From positions 1 through 50,549 of the forward strand of contig JACVCT010000002.1 of assembly GCA_016741895.1 (NCBI GenBank): 50,549 nt of DNA, read 5' to 3'. Shown here piece by piece: positions 17,875 through 24,939 of this stretch. Made by a program: the position numbers and the translations under genes. The notes under the pieces are model-generated. The model was not told the DNA's origin. It did no database searches and saw nothing but the letters and a program-made list of their open reading frames with translations. Position 1 is the stretch's first letter. Every line of letters starts with the position of its first letter. This stretch comes from Gemmatimonadaceae bacterium. GTDB lineage: Bacteria > Gemmatimonadota > Gemmatimonadetes > Gemmatimonadales > Gemmatimonadaceae.

Positions 17875-18743
17875 GGTGTGGCTCCCGGCGTGGCTCCCGG
17901 CGTGGCTCCTGGCGTGGCTCCTGGCAGTGCGCGATGCGTCCATTGTCCGCCGCGCCGCAGCGTGGACTCAAACTGCTTCGTGCGCACGCGCACCTCACTG
18001 GCCACGTTCACACCGCGGCGCGCTGCAATGAGTTCGCTGATGAGCGGCACACGCTCCTCGCTGCTGTCAATCGTCCACGGCGCGCCGGCCACCGGCGCCG
18101 TGAGGGAGCGCACGGGCGGCGTGCGACTGGCATGTCCCAACTCGGCGCTGCCGTCGGCCTTCATCTGGATGAGCGAATCCCCACCCACCACCGGACGACT
18201 CGAGGCGCCCAGCACCGGCAGGAACCACACCTCACTGTAGCCCTCATACAGCAGCGCCACCGGCATGAGACTGGCCACTCCACGTCCCGGACGCGGCGCC
18301 GAGAGCCCACGCGCCATCGCGCGCGCCACTGCGGCCACGGCCTGGGTGTCGATGCGCTCGCGCACCGCCACGCCGGCGCCGCGCAGGGCCCACTGCCGCT
18401 GCACCTTCACGTTCGCGCTGCCCGACGGCTGTTGCGTGAACTCCACCAGCGCGCCGCGCCACTCGTTGCCCTGCGGCACGCAGGCCACGCTCCAGGAGGG
18501 CGACATCTCACCCAATGCCCCACTGCGCGCGGCCTGCACAGTCTCCTGGTGGCACTGCATGTACTGCAGCGCACCGCGCGCACGCAGATCCCGCTCACCA
18601 AACAGCCCTTCAAAGGTGGTCGGGACAGGCAAGGCCTTGGGCATGGGCGGTTGCGCACCTTGCGCCCGCGCTTGCGAAAAGGCAGCAGTCAGCAGAAGCA
18701 GCGGAGCGAACACCACGGACAACGGCAGGCGGGACTTGGGCAC
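17871..18743 (-). CDS. Secreted protein of unknown function with C-terminal GATP repeats
   Basis: I do not recognise a family. From GTG 18743 the protein has 290 residues: a clear signal peptide (VPKSRLPLSVVF, then a leucine-rich core ending ARAQ), a mature domain with two cysteines (CHQETV and SVACVPQG regions) and a basic C-terminus ending in four GATP repeats. Longer starts exist (ATG 18848) but place about 35 unconvincing residues before the signal peptide. The gene overlaps the acetyltransferase by four bases and is probably first in the minus-strand run to 13992. Confidence 0.6.
   Translation of the reverse strand: MPKSRLPLSVVFAPLLLLTAAFSQARAQGAQPPMPKALPVPTTFEGLFGERDLRARGALQYMQCHQETVQAARSGALGEMSPSWSVACVPQGNEWRGALVEFTQQPSGSANVKVQRQWALRGAGVAVRERIDTQAVAAVARAMARGLSAPRPGRGVASLMPVALLYEGYSEVWFLPVLGASSRPVVGGDSLIQMKADGSAELGHASRTPPVRSLTAPVAGAPWTIDSSEERVPLISELIAARRGVNVASEVRVRTKQFESTLRRGGQWTHRALPGATPGATPGATPGATP
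17874..17921 (-). repeat. 12-bp tandem repeat x4 encoding GATP and carrying a GGAG ribosome-binding core
   Basis: Four consecutive units (17874-17885, 17886-17897, 17898-17909, 17910-17921). On the minus strand each reads GGAGCCACRCCR. They encode the last four GATP tetrapeptides of the upstream secreted protein and stop exactly at its TGA. Each unit contains GGAG; the last is seven bases from the GTG start of the acetyltransferase. Confidence 0.9.
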
Positions 18744-18762
18744 AGGCTGAGCACAGGCTGGA
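18741..18762. repeat. 11-bp direct repeat at the probable start of the secreted unknown
   Basis: CACAGGCTG occurs at 18741-18749 and again at 18752-18760, an 11-base period. The copy at 18741 includes the proposed GTG start (minus strand). The unit length would shift the frame, so only one copy can be in register with the gene. Confidence 0.45.
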
Positions 18763-19005
18763 GGAAACGAACACCTGCTGCAATCTACTGCGATACACCC
18801 AGCCCATGGGTGACGTAGCGGCCCGAGAGCGGGCACGAATCCGCTCATGCTGCGGTCTTGCCTTCGGCTTCGATTCAGCTGGAACCAATCGAGCACATGG
18901 AAGACTTCTTTTCGGTTGTGGCTGCCGATCGGGACACCAACGCCTGCGCTGCCAAGTTCGACTTCGCGTACACCGTCCACCATGGCTCGTGAAAAGGAGG
19001 GGAAG

Positions 19006-19701
19006 GTGCGGAAGGAGTTGGTGACGCTCTTGATGTGTGGGCTCAGCCTTTCGTGCCCGAGCGCCGGCGCGCAGAGCGTTCCGTTGGCCGAACTGGAGGC
19101 GCGCGACCTTATTCGCCTCGCAGATCAGCCACCCGGGACTGGGCTCCCACCAGACTGGCGGCAGCGGGCGGTTCGTGGCCAGAAGCTCCCATCCTCAGCG
19201 ATCGAAGATGGTCAAGACGACCGGGTGTGGGTAGTGTCTGGTACAGGCACGGCTGGATGGTTTGCGTTTGACCGTCGGGATGCCCCGATCTCAAGCAACG
19301 CCATCTTGATTCTCTCGAGCAGACTTGCTCAAGTCCCTACTGAAAGCGACCTCACCGTGCCTGAGCTGAGCGACTCTGCGCTACGGTTGTTCGTCATCTT
19401 CGAATCACAACGCGCGTGGTTGAGTCGGCCTCGCATGATCATGTATTCGTTCGGACGCTTGGGTCGTGATGACCCGGTCGCCAAACCACAAAAGGCACTG
19501 TGTGACATCCGTATTCCCCGTGGCGCATCCAGGGCGTGGAGTCTTGACGCCTTGCGGCCTGGCCAAGACGCCATCCGGCTCTTCGATTGGACGCCGCAAA
19601 AAATCCAAGCAGTTGGCATTCTACTTGACAGCGACCAGACGCGAAGTTTTGCACGGGCTGATTTTCGGACCCTGATGGCCGTCCAACGCCGCGCTCAATA
19701 A
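19006..19701 (+). CDS. Secreted protein of unknown function
   Basis: No family recognised. The best start is GTG 19006: AAGGAGG at 18994-19000 is five bases upstream, and the resulting N-terminus (VRKELVTLLMCGLSLS, then a PSAGAQ end) is a clean signal peptide. The ATG at 18982 is an in-frame alternative. The mature protein of about 205 residues contains DDRVWVVSGTGTAGWFAFDRR, a LSSRLAQVPTESDL segment and RSFARADFRTL at the end. Base composition is less GC-rich than the genes upstream. It lies alone, convergent with the MarR gene. Confidence 0.6.
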   Translation: MRKELVTLLMCGLSLSCPSAGAQSVPLAELEARDLIRLADQPPGTGLPPDWRQRAVRGQKLPSSAIEDGQDDRVWVVSGTGTAGWFAFDRRDAPISSNAILILSSRLAQVPTESDLTVPELSDSALRLFVIFESQRAWLSRPRMIMYSFGRLGRDDPVAKPQKALCDIRIPRGASRAWSLDALRPGQDAIRLFDWTPQKIQAVGILLDSDQTRSFARADFRTLMAVQRRAQ

Positions 19702-19733
19702 CTGCATCGCCGTGAGCCCGAGGGCTGTTGAGA

Positions 19734-20162
19734 CTACGGCGCTCCCCAGCCTCGCTCCGTCGCATCTCGCAAGGCGCGCAGGGCCGCAGCCCCAATACGC
19801 CCCTCAAGTTGCGCCTCCATGTCACGCAGTATCGAGCGCCCCGCGGTAGCCAGCGTCTCCCCGCGCTCTGTCATGCGGATAATTTTCTGATTTCGCGCGT
19901 TGGGGTCATCATCCAGAGTCAAAAATCCCGAGGACTGTAACTCCTTCAATGTTCTATACACGGCCTGCCGCGAGATGCCCATGCGCGACGCGAGACCCGA
20001 CGCATGTGTGCTGCCGCATTCGAGGTGAGCAAAAAGGAGCACCTGTGGGGCAGAAATCGTGCCGAAACCGATTGCCGCAAGCCTTTCCAAGGCGCCACGG
20101 ACGAACCACTCGGTGCCGGTTTGCAGCAAGGCAATCATGGGCGCTTGAGGATCCGTGCGCAT
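19734..20162 (-). CDS. MarR-family transcriptional regulator
   Basis: A winged-helix regulator of 142 residues. Helices and wing are visible: SAPQVLLFAHLECGSTHASGL, then MGISRQAVYRTLKELQSSGFL as the recognition helix-turn-helix and DDDPNARNQKIIRMTERG as the wing, with a C-terminal helix for dimerisation. ATG 20162 has AAAGGG just upstream; a TTG at 20189 would extend it into the operator. It is divergent from a two-gene membrane operon, and two palindromic sites lie between the starts, so auto-repression and control of the neighbours are likely. Confidence 0.85.
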   Translation of the reverse strand: MRTDPQAPMIALLQTGTEWFVRGALERLAAIGFGTISAPQVLLFAHLECGSTHASGLASRMGISRQAVYRTLKELQSSGFLTLDDDPNARNQKIIRMTERGETLATAGRSILRDMEAQLEGRIGAAALRALRDATERGWGAP

Positions 20163-20172
20163 CGGCCCTTTC

Positions 20173-20187
20173 GTAAACTTAGTTGAC
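20173..20187. promoter_or_regulatory. Probable MarR operator, site 1
   Basis: GTAAACTTAGTTGAC is an imperfect 15-bp palindrome (six of seven arm positions pair). It lies just upstream of the MarR gene start at 20162 and is repeated in inverted form as site 2, centre-to-centre 41 bases, about four helical turns. Paired sites in a divergent MarR promoter are typical for auto-repression. Confidence 0.6.
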
Positions 20188-20213
20188 AAGATACGTTCCC
20201 TGTGGGTTCGGTT

Positions 20214-20228
20214 GTCAACACAGTTTAC
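20214..20228. promoter_or_regulatory. Probable MarR operator, site 2
   Basis: GTCAACACAGTTTAC is the reverse complement of site 1 with two central mismatches (15 of 17 positions match when one flanking base pair on each side is included). It sits 15 bases before the ATG at 20243, where binding would block transcription or initiation of the membrane protein operon. Confidence 0.6.
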
Positions 20229-20242
20229 AAGAGAGACGTTCC

Positions 20243-20683
20243 ATGATCACCCTGAGAGCCCTGCTGCGTCTCAACGCGGCCTCCTGCCTGGTTTTCGGCA
20301 GTTTGTTTGTCGGAGGCAGCCACCAGGTTGCGGCGTTCCTAGGGTCCATGTCGCCGCTCGTCGTGTTCGGCATAGGTCTCGGACTAGTGGGGAACGGCCT
20401 GCACCTCGCGCTGGCATCGACTCGGCCAGTACTGCGAGCAGCAGAGATCCTGTGGTTCTCCATCGGCGACCTCGCCTGGTGGTCAGCTACGGCCGCGATT
20501 CTTGGTGCTGGCCTCTGGGTAGACACAACCACAGGCATGCTGGCGGCGGCCTCGGTTTCCGTCATTGTATCCGGTCTCGGCCTTGCGCAGTTGTTCGAGT
20601 TGGGGCGCGAACGGCGTCGGTCACCGATGCGGATTACTGGCGATCCATCAGGCGCTCATGGATGGCGCTTCCGACGTGGGTGA
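20243..20683 (+). CDS. Small integral membrane protein of unknown function, under MarR control
   Basis: A 146-residue protein with four hydrophobic segments (about 8-30, 35-58, 65-88, 95-118) and a basic C-terminus. No family motif was recognised. ATG 20243 follows an AGAGAG Shine-Dalgarno-like stretch and the second operator. The 3' end overlaps the next gene by 22 bases. Its position divergent from marR suggests a membrane response to the regulator's ligand. Confidence 0.7.
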   Translation: MITLRALLRLNAASCLVFGSLFVGGSHQVAAFLGSMSPLVVFGIGLGLVGNGLHLALASTRPVLRAAEILWFSIGDLAWWSATAAILGAGLWVDTTTGMLAAASVSVIVSGLGLAQLFELGRERRRSPMRITGDPSGAHGWRFRRG

Positions 20684-21015
20684 AACTATGGCTTACCGCG
20701 TTGAATCTCGCATTCCTCGCAACCCTTGCAGCGCCCGCTCCACTTGCTCGGGTCACCGTGGTGTCCTATCTGGCCAGTGGTCCCTTGCTGCTTGCGTTTG
20801 TGTTCCAGGCAGGCGGCCTGACGCGTGTCACCGGCATCGGGCACTTGGTCGCATACCCGCCAATGCTGTATTGGCTGGCGGTGTCGCGAGATACCTGGCG
20901 AGACTCGCTGTCGATTACCGGCCTGTTTGTCGTTGTGGTAATCTGCCTTGCGTTCGATGCATACGACCTTGTCCGATGGCTTCGGGGCGATCGCAAAGTC
21001 ATCGGCCGTACCTAG
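20662..21015 (+). CDS. Small integral membrane protein of unknown function
   Basis: A 117-residue membrane protein with four predicted helices (WLTALNLAFLATL, a VTVVSYLASGPLLLAFVF segment, HLVAYPPMLYWLA and SITGLFVVVVICLAF) and a charged tail. No family recognised. ATG 20662 overlaps the preceding gene; no in-frame start exists further upstream with better support. Shares a transcript with the gene at 20243 and is convergent with the disulfide reductase. Confidence 0.65.
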   Translation: MALPTWVKLWLTALNLAFLATLAAPAPLARVTVVSYLASGPLLLAFVFQAGGLTRVTGIGHLVAYPPMLYWLAVSRDTWRDSLSITGLFVVVVICLAFDAYDLVRWLRGDRKVIGRT

Positions 21016-21042
21016 TGGCAGGAGGCGCCGACCAAACGGGCG

Positions 21043-22596
21043 TTATCGGAAAAGCCAGAACCACGCTGCAAAGAGCGTCCGGGCGCGTGAGGTGAACGCT
21101 CGCTTGCGCCACGCGTCGGCAGCGCGCCGGAATATTTCGGACTGCGTAGGGTAGGGATGGATCGTCTTGCCGAGGGCACCCAGACCTACCCCTTGGGTGA
21201 TGGCGACCGACATCTCGCCGATCATCTCGCCCGCATGTGACGCAACCAGCGTTGCCCCGAGGATCCGGTCGCTACCGGTGGCGAGGTGTACCTTGAGGAA
21301 GCCGTGAGCGTCGCCGTCCAGGCGCGCTCGATCGTTGTCGTCAAGATCCACTCGGATGGTGTCGATCGTCTGACCGGCGGCGGCGGCCTCCTCTACAGTC
21401 AATCCCACGTGCGCCACCTCGGGGTCGGTATACGTGACCCGCGGCACCACCAACGCGCTCACGCGACCGCCGCCGATTCCGAAGAACAACGCGTTCGCCA
21501 CGACGAGCCGTGCCTGCGCATCGGCCATGTGCGTGAACTGGAGTCGCGACGACACATCACCGATGGCATACACGCGGGGATTCGTGGTACGAAGCCGATC
21601 GTCGACCGTCACGCCCTGCCGAGTGTACAGCACCTCTGCGGCTTCGAGGTTCAGACCCTCCACATTCGGTGTCCGTCCGGTCGCGACGAGTAGGCTGTCG
21701 GCATCGAGCCGCAACTCGGCCCCTTTGCCCATCACATCCACCGTGAATTGCGATCCATCGTGCGAAACCCGCTCGATGCGCGCCTCGTTGATCAGGTGTA
21801 CGCCTTCGGCCTCGAGGGAGGTGGCAACGATCGCGGCGGCGTCAGCATCCTCGCGCGGAAGCACCTGGACATCGGCGTGCACGACCGTCACCCGACTGCC
21901 GAACCGGGCAAACGACTGTGCCAGCTCGGCTCCGATGGGTCCTCCGCCAATCACCACCAGGCGGTTGGGCCGTTCGGTCGCGGAAAAAATGGACTCATTG
22001 GTGTCGTACGGAGTATCCGCGAGGCCCGGAATGGGCGGTCTCGCGGCTCGAGCGCCGGTCGCGATGATGGCCCGCCGGAAGCGCAGTGTCGCGTCTCCGA
22101 CACGCACGGTATCCTGTCCGTTGAAGGCCGCTTCGCCAAGAAACACGTCGATCCCGAGCGCCCGAAATCGCTCGACACCGTCGACATGACTGATGTCGGC
22201 ACGCAATCGCCGCAGTCTCGCCATGACCGCTCCAAAATCACCCTCACCTGTGACCGGGGGCCCGCCGAATTGTGACGTGGCTCGCCGGGCTTCAGTCCAG
22301 GCACGTGCCGCGCGAATGATCGCCTTGGAGGGCACGCACCCGAAGTTCAGGCAATCGCCGCCGAACAGGTGACGCTCGATCAACGCCACCCGCGCCCCCA
22401 GCCCCGCCGCAATCGCGGCACTCACCAGTCCTGCCGTGCCCGCGCCGATCACCACCAGATCATAGCGATCCTTGGGAACGGGAGGCGGCCACCCCTTCGG
22501 CGCGACCGTGCGCACGAGCTGAGCATTGGCGTCATCGTAAGGGAACAAGGCAACGTCAGAGGGCCAGTCGGCGGGAACTGTGTCGTGCGGCGGCAT
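21043..22596 (-). CDS. MerA-like pyridine nucleotide-disulfide oxidoreductase (FAD-dependent)
   Basis: A 517-residue class-I flavoprotein disulfide reductase. An N-terminal extension of about 45 residues precedes the FAD-binding GAGTAGLVSAAIAAGLGA. The redox pair is Cys82/Cys87 (GGDCLNFGCVPSK), the NADPH fold is GGGPIGAELAQSFARFG, and the dimer-interface HPYPTQSE (His480) supplies the base. It lacks both the N-terminal metal-binding domain and the C-terminal vicinal cysteines of true mercuric reductase, so mercury reduction is unlikely. Such MerA-like enzymes often accompany TVP38 proteins, one of which lies at 29.2 kb. A consensus ECF promoter lies 44 bases upstream. Confidence 0.88.
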   Translation of the reverse strand: MPPHDTVPADWPSDVALFPYDDANAQLVRTVAPKGWPPPVPKDRYDLVVIGAGTAGLVSAAIAAGLGARVALIERHLFGGDCLNFGCVPSKAIIRAARAWTEARRATSQFGGPPVTGEGDFGAVMARLRRLRADISHVDGVERFRALGIDVFLGEAAFNGQDTVRVGDATLRFRRAIIATGARAARPPIPGLADTPYDTNESIFSATERPNRLVVIGGGPIGAELAQSFARFGSRVTVVHADVQVLPREDADAAAIVATSLEAEGVHLINEARIERVSHDGSQFTVDVMGKGAELRLDADSLLVATGRTPNVEGLNLEAAEVLYTRQGVTVDDRLRTTNPRVYAIGDVSSRLQFTHMADAQARLVVANALFFGIGGGRVSALVVPRVTYTDPEVAHVGLTVEEAAAAGQTIDTIRVDLDDNDRARLDGDAHGFLKVHLATGSDRILGATLVASHAGEMIGEMSVAITQGVGLGALGKTIHPYPTQSEIFRRAADAWRKRAFTSRARTLFAAWFWLFR

Positions 22597-22639
22597 AAGA
22601 ACGGCTGAAGTGGAGAGTAAGTGGGCGGTGACGCACCAG

Positions 22640-22666
22640 TGAGACGCGAGTCGCGTCGATGGTTCC
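22640..22666 (-). promoter_or_regulatory. ECF-type promoter of the disulfide reductase gene
   Basis: On the minus strand GGAAC (22666-22662) is separated by 15 bases from CGTCTCA (22646-22640). The spacing is identical to ten other sites in this window. The -10 block ends 44 bases before the ATG at 22596. Confidence 0.75.
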
Positions 22667-22683
22667 CGTCCGCTCCGTGCCGG

Positions 22684-23448
22684 TCACTCCCCCGCGCGTG
22701 AGTCATCTACACCGAACACCAACTTCTTCAGATCTGGCGAGAGCCGGAGTGTGCGCGCGGCGCGATCCCACCACGTCAGCACCGAGCTGAAGTTGGCATT
22801 CTGCTCGGCGAACACGACAGAGTGATGCACCTTGTGCAGGTGAGGGGTGACGATAAACCCGCGGAGCACCCGATCGATGGACTCCGGCACCTCGATATTT
22901 GCGTGGTGAAATTGGACCACCGCAAAGAGCACGGTCTCATAGGCCGCGAGCTGCAGCACGCTGGCGCCGGTCAGGCCGAGCAACGGGATGCGCACCATCG
23001 ATGACAGCACGATCTCGCCCAGATGAAAACGATTGGCAGTCGTCACATCCATCTGCGTATCGGAGTGATGCAGACGATGAAAATGCCAAAGCGACGGTAT
23101 GGTGTGGTTGAGCCGATGCCAGGCGTACGTCCATGCGTCGAGCAGGAGAAGGATCAGCACCCACTGCAGCCACGAGGGACCGCCCATCCACGCTCGCACC
23201 CCGAACGCGTGCGCCTCGCTCCACGCAGCGACGGCCGTCCACGCCCCAAGAAAGCCAAAGCGCACGACCAGACCGTTCAGCACCCCCAACGTGATGTTGC
23301 GGGCGCCGTGGCGTACGCGTTCACGAGTGGCCCGCGCGCCGTTGAACAGGGGCAGAAAGGGGTGCACCGTCTCCCACATCGCCAGCAAGACGAGCACCAC
23401 CAGTGCAAGAGGAAGCCGGACGACGAGCACCGCATCCGCGAAAGACAC
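22684..23448 (-). CDS. Sterol desaturase / fatty acid hydroxylase family membrane protein
   Basis: A 254-residue membrane di-iron enzyme. The eight-histidine pattern is present: HRLNH, HRLHH, a HHAN segment and HLHKVHH, embedded in four hydrophobic stretches. Family members hydroxylate or desaturate sterols, carotenoids, alkylglycerols or fatty acids; bacterial substrates are mostly unknown. It is the last gene of the TonB receptor-sigma-anti-sigma operon, eight bases after the anti-sigma stop, so its lipid modification is probably part of the sigma response. Confidence 0.87.
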   Translation of the reverse strand: MSFADAVLVVRLPLALVVLVLLAMWETVHPFLPLFNGARATRERVRHGARNITLGVLNGLVVRFGFLGAWTAVAAWSEAHAFGVRAWMGGPSWLQWVLILLLLDAWTYAWHRLNHTIPSLWHFHRLHHSDTQMDVTTANRFHLGEIVLSSMVRIPLLGLTGASVLQLAAYETVLFAVVQFHHANIEVPESIDRVLRGFIVTPHLHKVHHSVVFAEQNANFSSVLTWWDRAARTLRLSPDLKKLVFGVDDSRAGE

Positions 23449-23456
23449 CCTGCCGC

Positions 23457-23750
23457 CTACCCTTGGATGGCGTCGGCATCCCGCAGCGCCAGACGAATAC
23501 GCTCACGCAGCGCATCCGTGTCTCCGGCCTCCACGCGCGCACCAGCCACGGCGCGCTCGAACGCGCGTCGGAACTCGGCCTGCGGCCGGCACCGCTGGCA
23601 GTGATCCAGATGCATGTGGATAGCCTGCATGGTATCCGGCGTCAGCTGCTGGTCCAGGTAATCCCACAGCCGGCGCATGACGCTTTCGCAGTCGAGCATG
23701 CCATCCATCATGCTGTCGGCGCCTTCACTGTTGCTCACTGAAGAATTCAT
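23457..23750 (-). CDS. Anti-sigma factor with zinc-binding ZAS motif
   Basis: A 97-residue zf-HC2-type anti-sigma factor. Cys21 plus the ZAS motif His47-x3-Cys51-x2-Cys54 (HLDHCQRC) provide the zinc site seen in RsrA/ChrR-like proteins. There is no membrane segment, so it is a soluble cytoplasmic anti-sigma, as in redox-sensing pairs. The ATG at 23750 overlaps the sigma stop (ATGA), the usual arrangement for stoichiometric translation. Redox release of the sigma is inferred from the motif and target genes. Confidence 0.85.
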   Translation of the reverse strand: MNSSVSNSEGADSMMDGMLDCESVMRRLWDYLDQQLTPDTMQAIHMHLDHCQRCRPQAEFRRAFERAVAGARVEAGDTDALRERIRLALRDADAIQG

Positions 23751-24331
23751 ACTTGCGGCGCTCCGAGTGGTGTCGAACGACGAGCGATACCGAGGTCTTC
23801 CGCGTACGCGGTCAGTTCCTCCTGAAGCATGCGGCGAGCGCGAAAGAGCCGGGAGCGCACTGTCCCGATCGGCACGCCAAGAATCTGAGCAACCGACTCG
23901 TAAGTCTGATCGTGCCAATCCACCAGAACGGCCACCTCTCGATACACGGCGGGCAAGGCGTACATACTGCGCCGTACCGCCTCTCGCATGTCTCGACGCT
24001 CGAACTCGTCAGTCAAGGTCATCCCGTGCTGCATGGTGTAAGCGGCCGCCGCGAGCGACTCGAGCTCAGGGCTGTCCGTTGCCACCTGTCGGTCCGCACG
24101 CTGATCGAGCCGGTAGAAGCGATGTCGGGCGATCGTGAACAGCCAGGCCTTTGCATCGGTACCGGCCTGAAACTGCTGCCACGACCGCTGCGCGGTCAGA
24201 TAGGTATCCTGCACGAGATCCTCGGCCTCGCTCCGATCACGTGTAAGTGAGAGGGCAAAACGCATCACATCCGGAAGCCAGCGCATGGCCTCCTCGTCAA
24301 ATTTCGGGTGGGTACCGGTTTCGTCGGTCAT
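23747..24331 (-). CDS. ECF RNA polymerase sigma factor
   Basis: A 194-residue sigma-70-family ECF factor. Region 2 spans about 15-85 (VMRFALSLTRDRSEAEDLVQDTYLTA and AKAWLFTIARHRFYR) and region 4 spans about 118-170 (ALPAVYREVAVLVDWHDQTYESVAQIL, then GVPIGTVRSRLFRARRML as the -35-reading helix-turn-helix). There is no C-terminal regulatory domain. ATG 24331 overlaps the CDP-alcohol transferase stop (ATGA), and its stop overlaps the anti-sigma start. It is third in an operon headed by a promoter of the class found at ten other places nearby. Confidence 0.93.
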   Translation of the reverse strand: MTDETGTHPKFDEEAMRWLPDVMRFALSLTRDRSEAEDLVQDTYLTAQRSWQQFQAGTDAKAWLFTIARHRFYRLDQRADRQVATDSPELESLAAAAYTMQHGMTLTDEFERRDMREAVRRSMYALPAVYREVAVLVDWHDQTYESVAQILGVPIGTVRSRLFRARRMLQEELTAYAEDLGIARRSTPLGAPQV

Positions 24332-24930
24332 GGTCGCAAAATACGGTGCGCGAGCAGTGTTCGCTGCCACATCGTGGCAATGAGGAGGACCACCCACACG
24401 AGCAGAATGCCGCGACTGTATGACGGCATCACGGCCACCGCCGCGTACACGATGGTGGTTTCGCCGGCCTCGGCGAGACCGGGAGTGAACTGAATCGAAC
24501 GGTTGCCCCCCAGCTGCCGGTCGGCCCGCTCGGCAAGCGACGAAAGCGCCAAGGTCGTCGTGATGGCCACAACGTAGCCCGCAAGTACCAGCAGCCAGAG
24601 CATGCGGTCGCCGGGCATGGCATAGGCAAACGCACACGCCATAGCCGCATACGCGAGCATGTCGAAGGTGAGATCGAGATAGCCGCCGAACAGGGAGGAC
24701 CTTTTGGCATAGCGCGCCAACATGCCATCGTATCCGTCGGCGAGACGGCTCAAGAGCCACACGAGCACCCCCGGCACGAGCGCACCGCCGGCCACCAATG
24801 CCGTGGCCGTGAACGCCAGCAGCAGTCCACTCCACGAGAGCGCGTTCGGCGTCACGCCGAGGCGATGCAGAAGAGGCACCGGCGCGGCGGCGTATCGCGC
24901 CAGCCATCGCCGAAAGGGCTCGTCGATCAT
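24328..24930 (-). CDS. CDP-alcohol phosphatidyltransferase family protein
   Basis: A 200-residue integral membrane enzyme that transfers a phosphatidyl-type group from CDP-alcohol to a second alcohol. The full catalytic signature is exact: Asp65-x2-Asp68-Gly69-x2-Ala72-Arg73-x8-Gly82-x3-Asp86-x3-Asp90. About six hydrophobic helices follow the family pattern. The acceptor cannot be read from sequence. It overlaps the sigma gene by four bases and starts nine bases after the TonB receptor stop, tying phospholipid head-group change to the sigma response. Confidence 0.9.
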   Translation of the reverse strand: MIDEPFRRWLARYAAAPVPLLHRLGVTPNALSWSGLLLAFTATALVAGGALVPGVLVWLLSRLADGYDGMLARYAKRSSLFGGYLDLTFDMLAYAAMACAFAYAMPGDRMLWLLVLAGYVVAITTTLALSSLAERADRQLGGNRSIQFTPGLAEAGETTIVYAAVAVMPSYSRGILLVWVVLLIATMWQRTLLAHRILRP

Positions 24931-24939
24931 GCACGGAGG

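Noticed and set aside
21043-22596. Calling the disulfide reductase a mercuric reductase and the region a mercury resistance locus
   Set aside because: It lacks the N-terminal heavy-metal domain and the C-terminal vicinal cysteines needed for mercury, and no merR, merT or merP is present.
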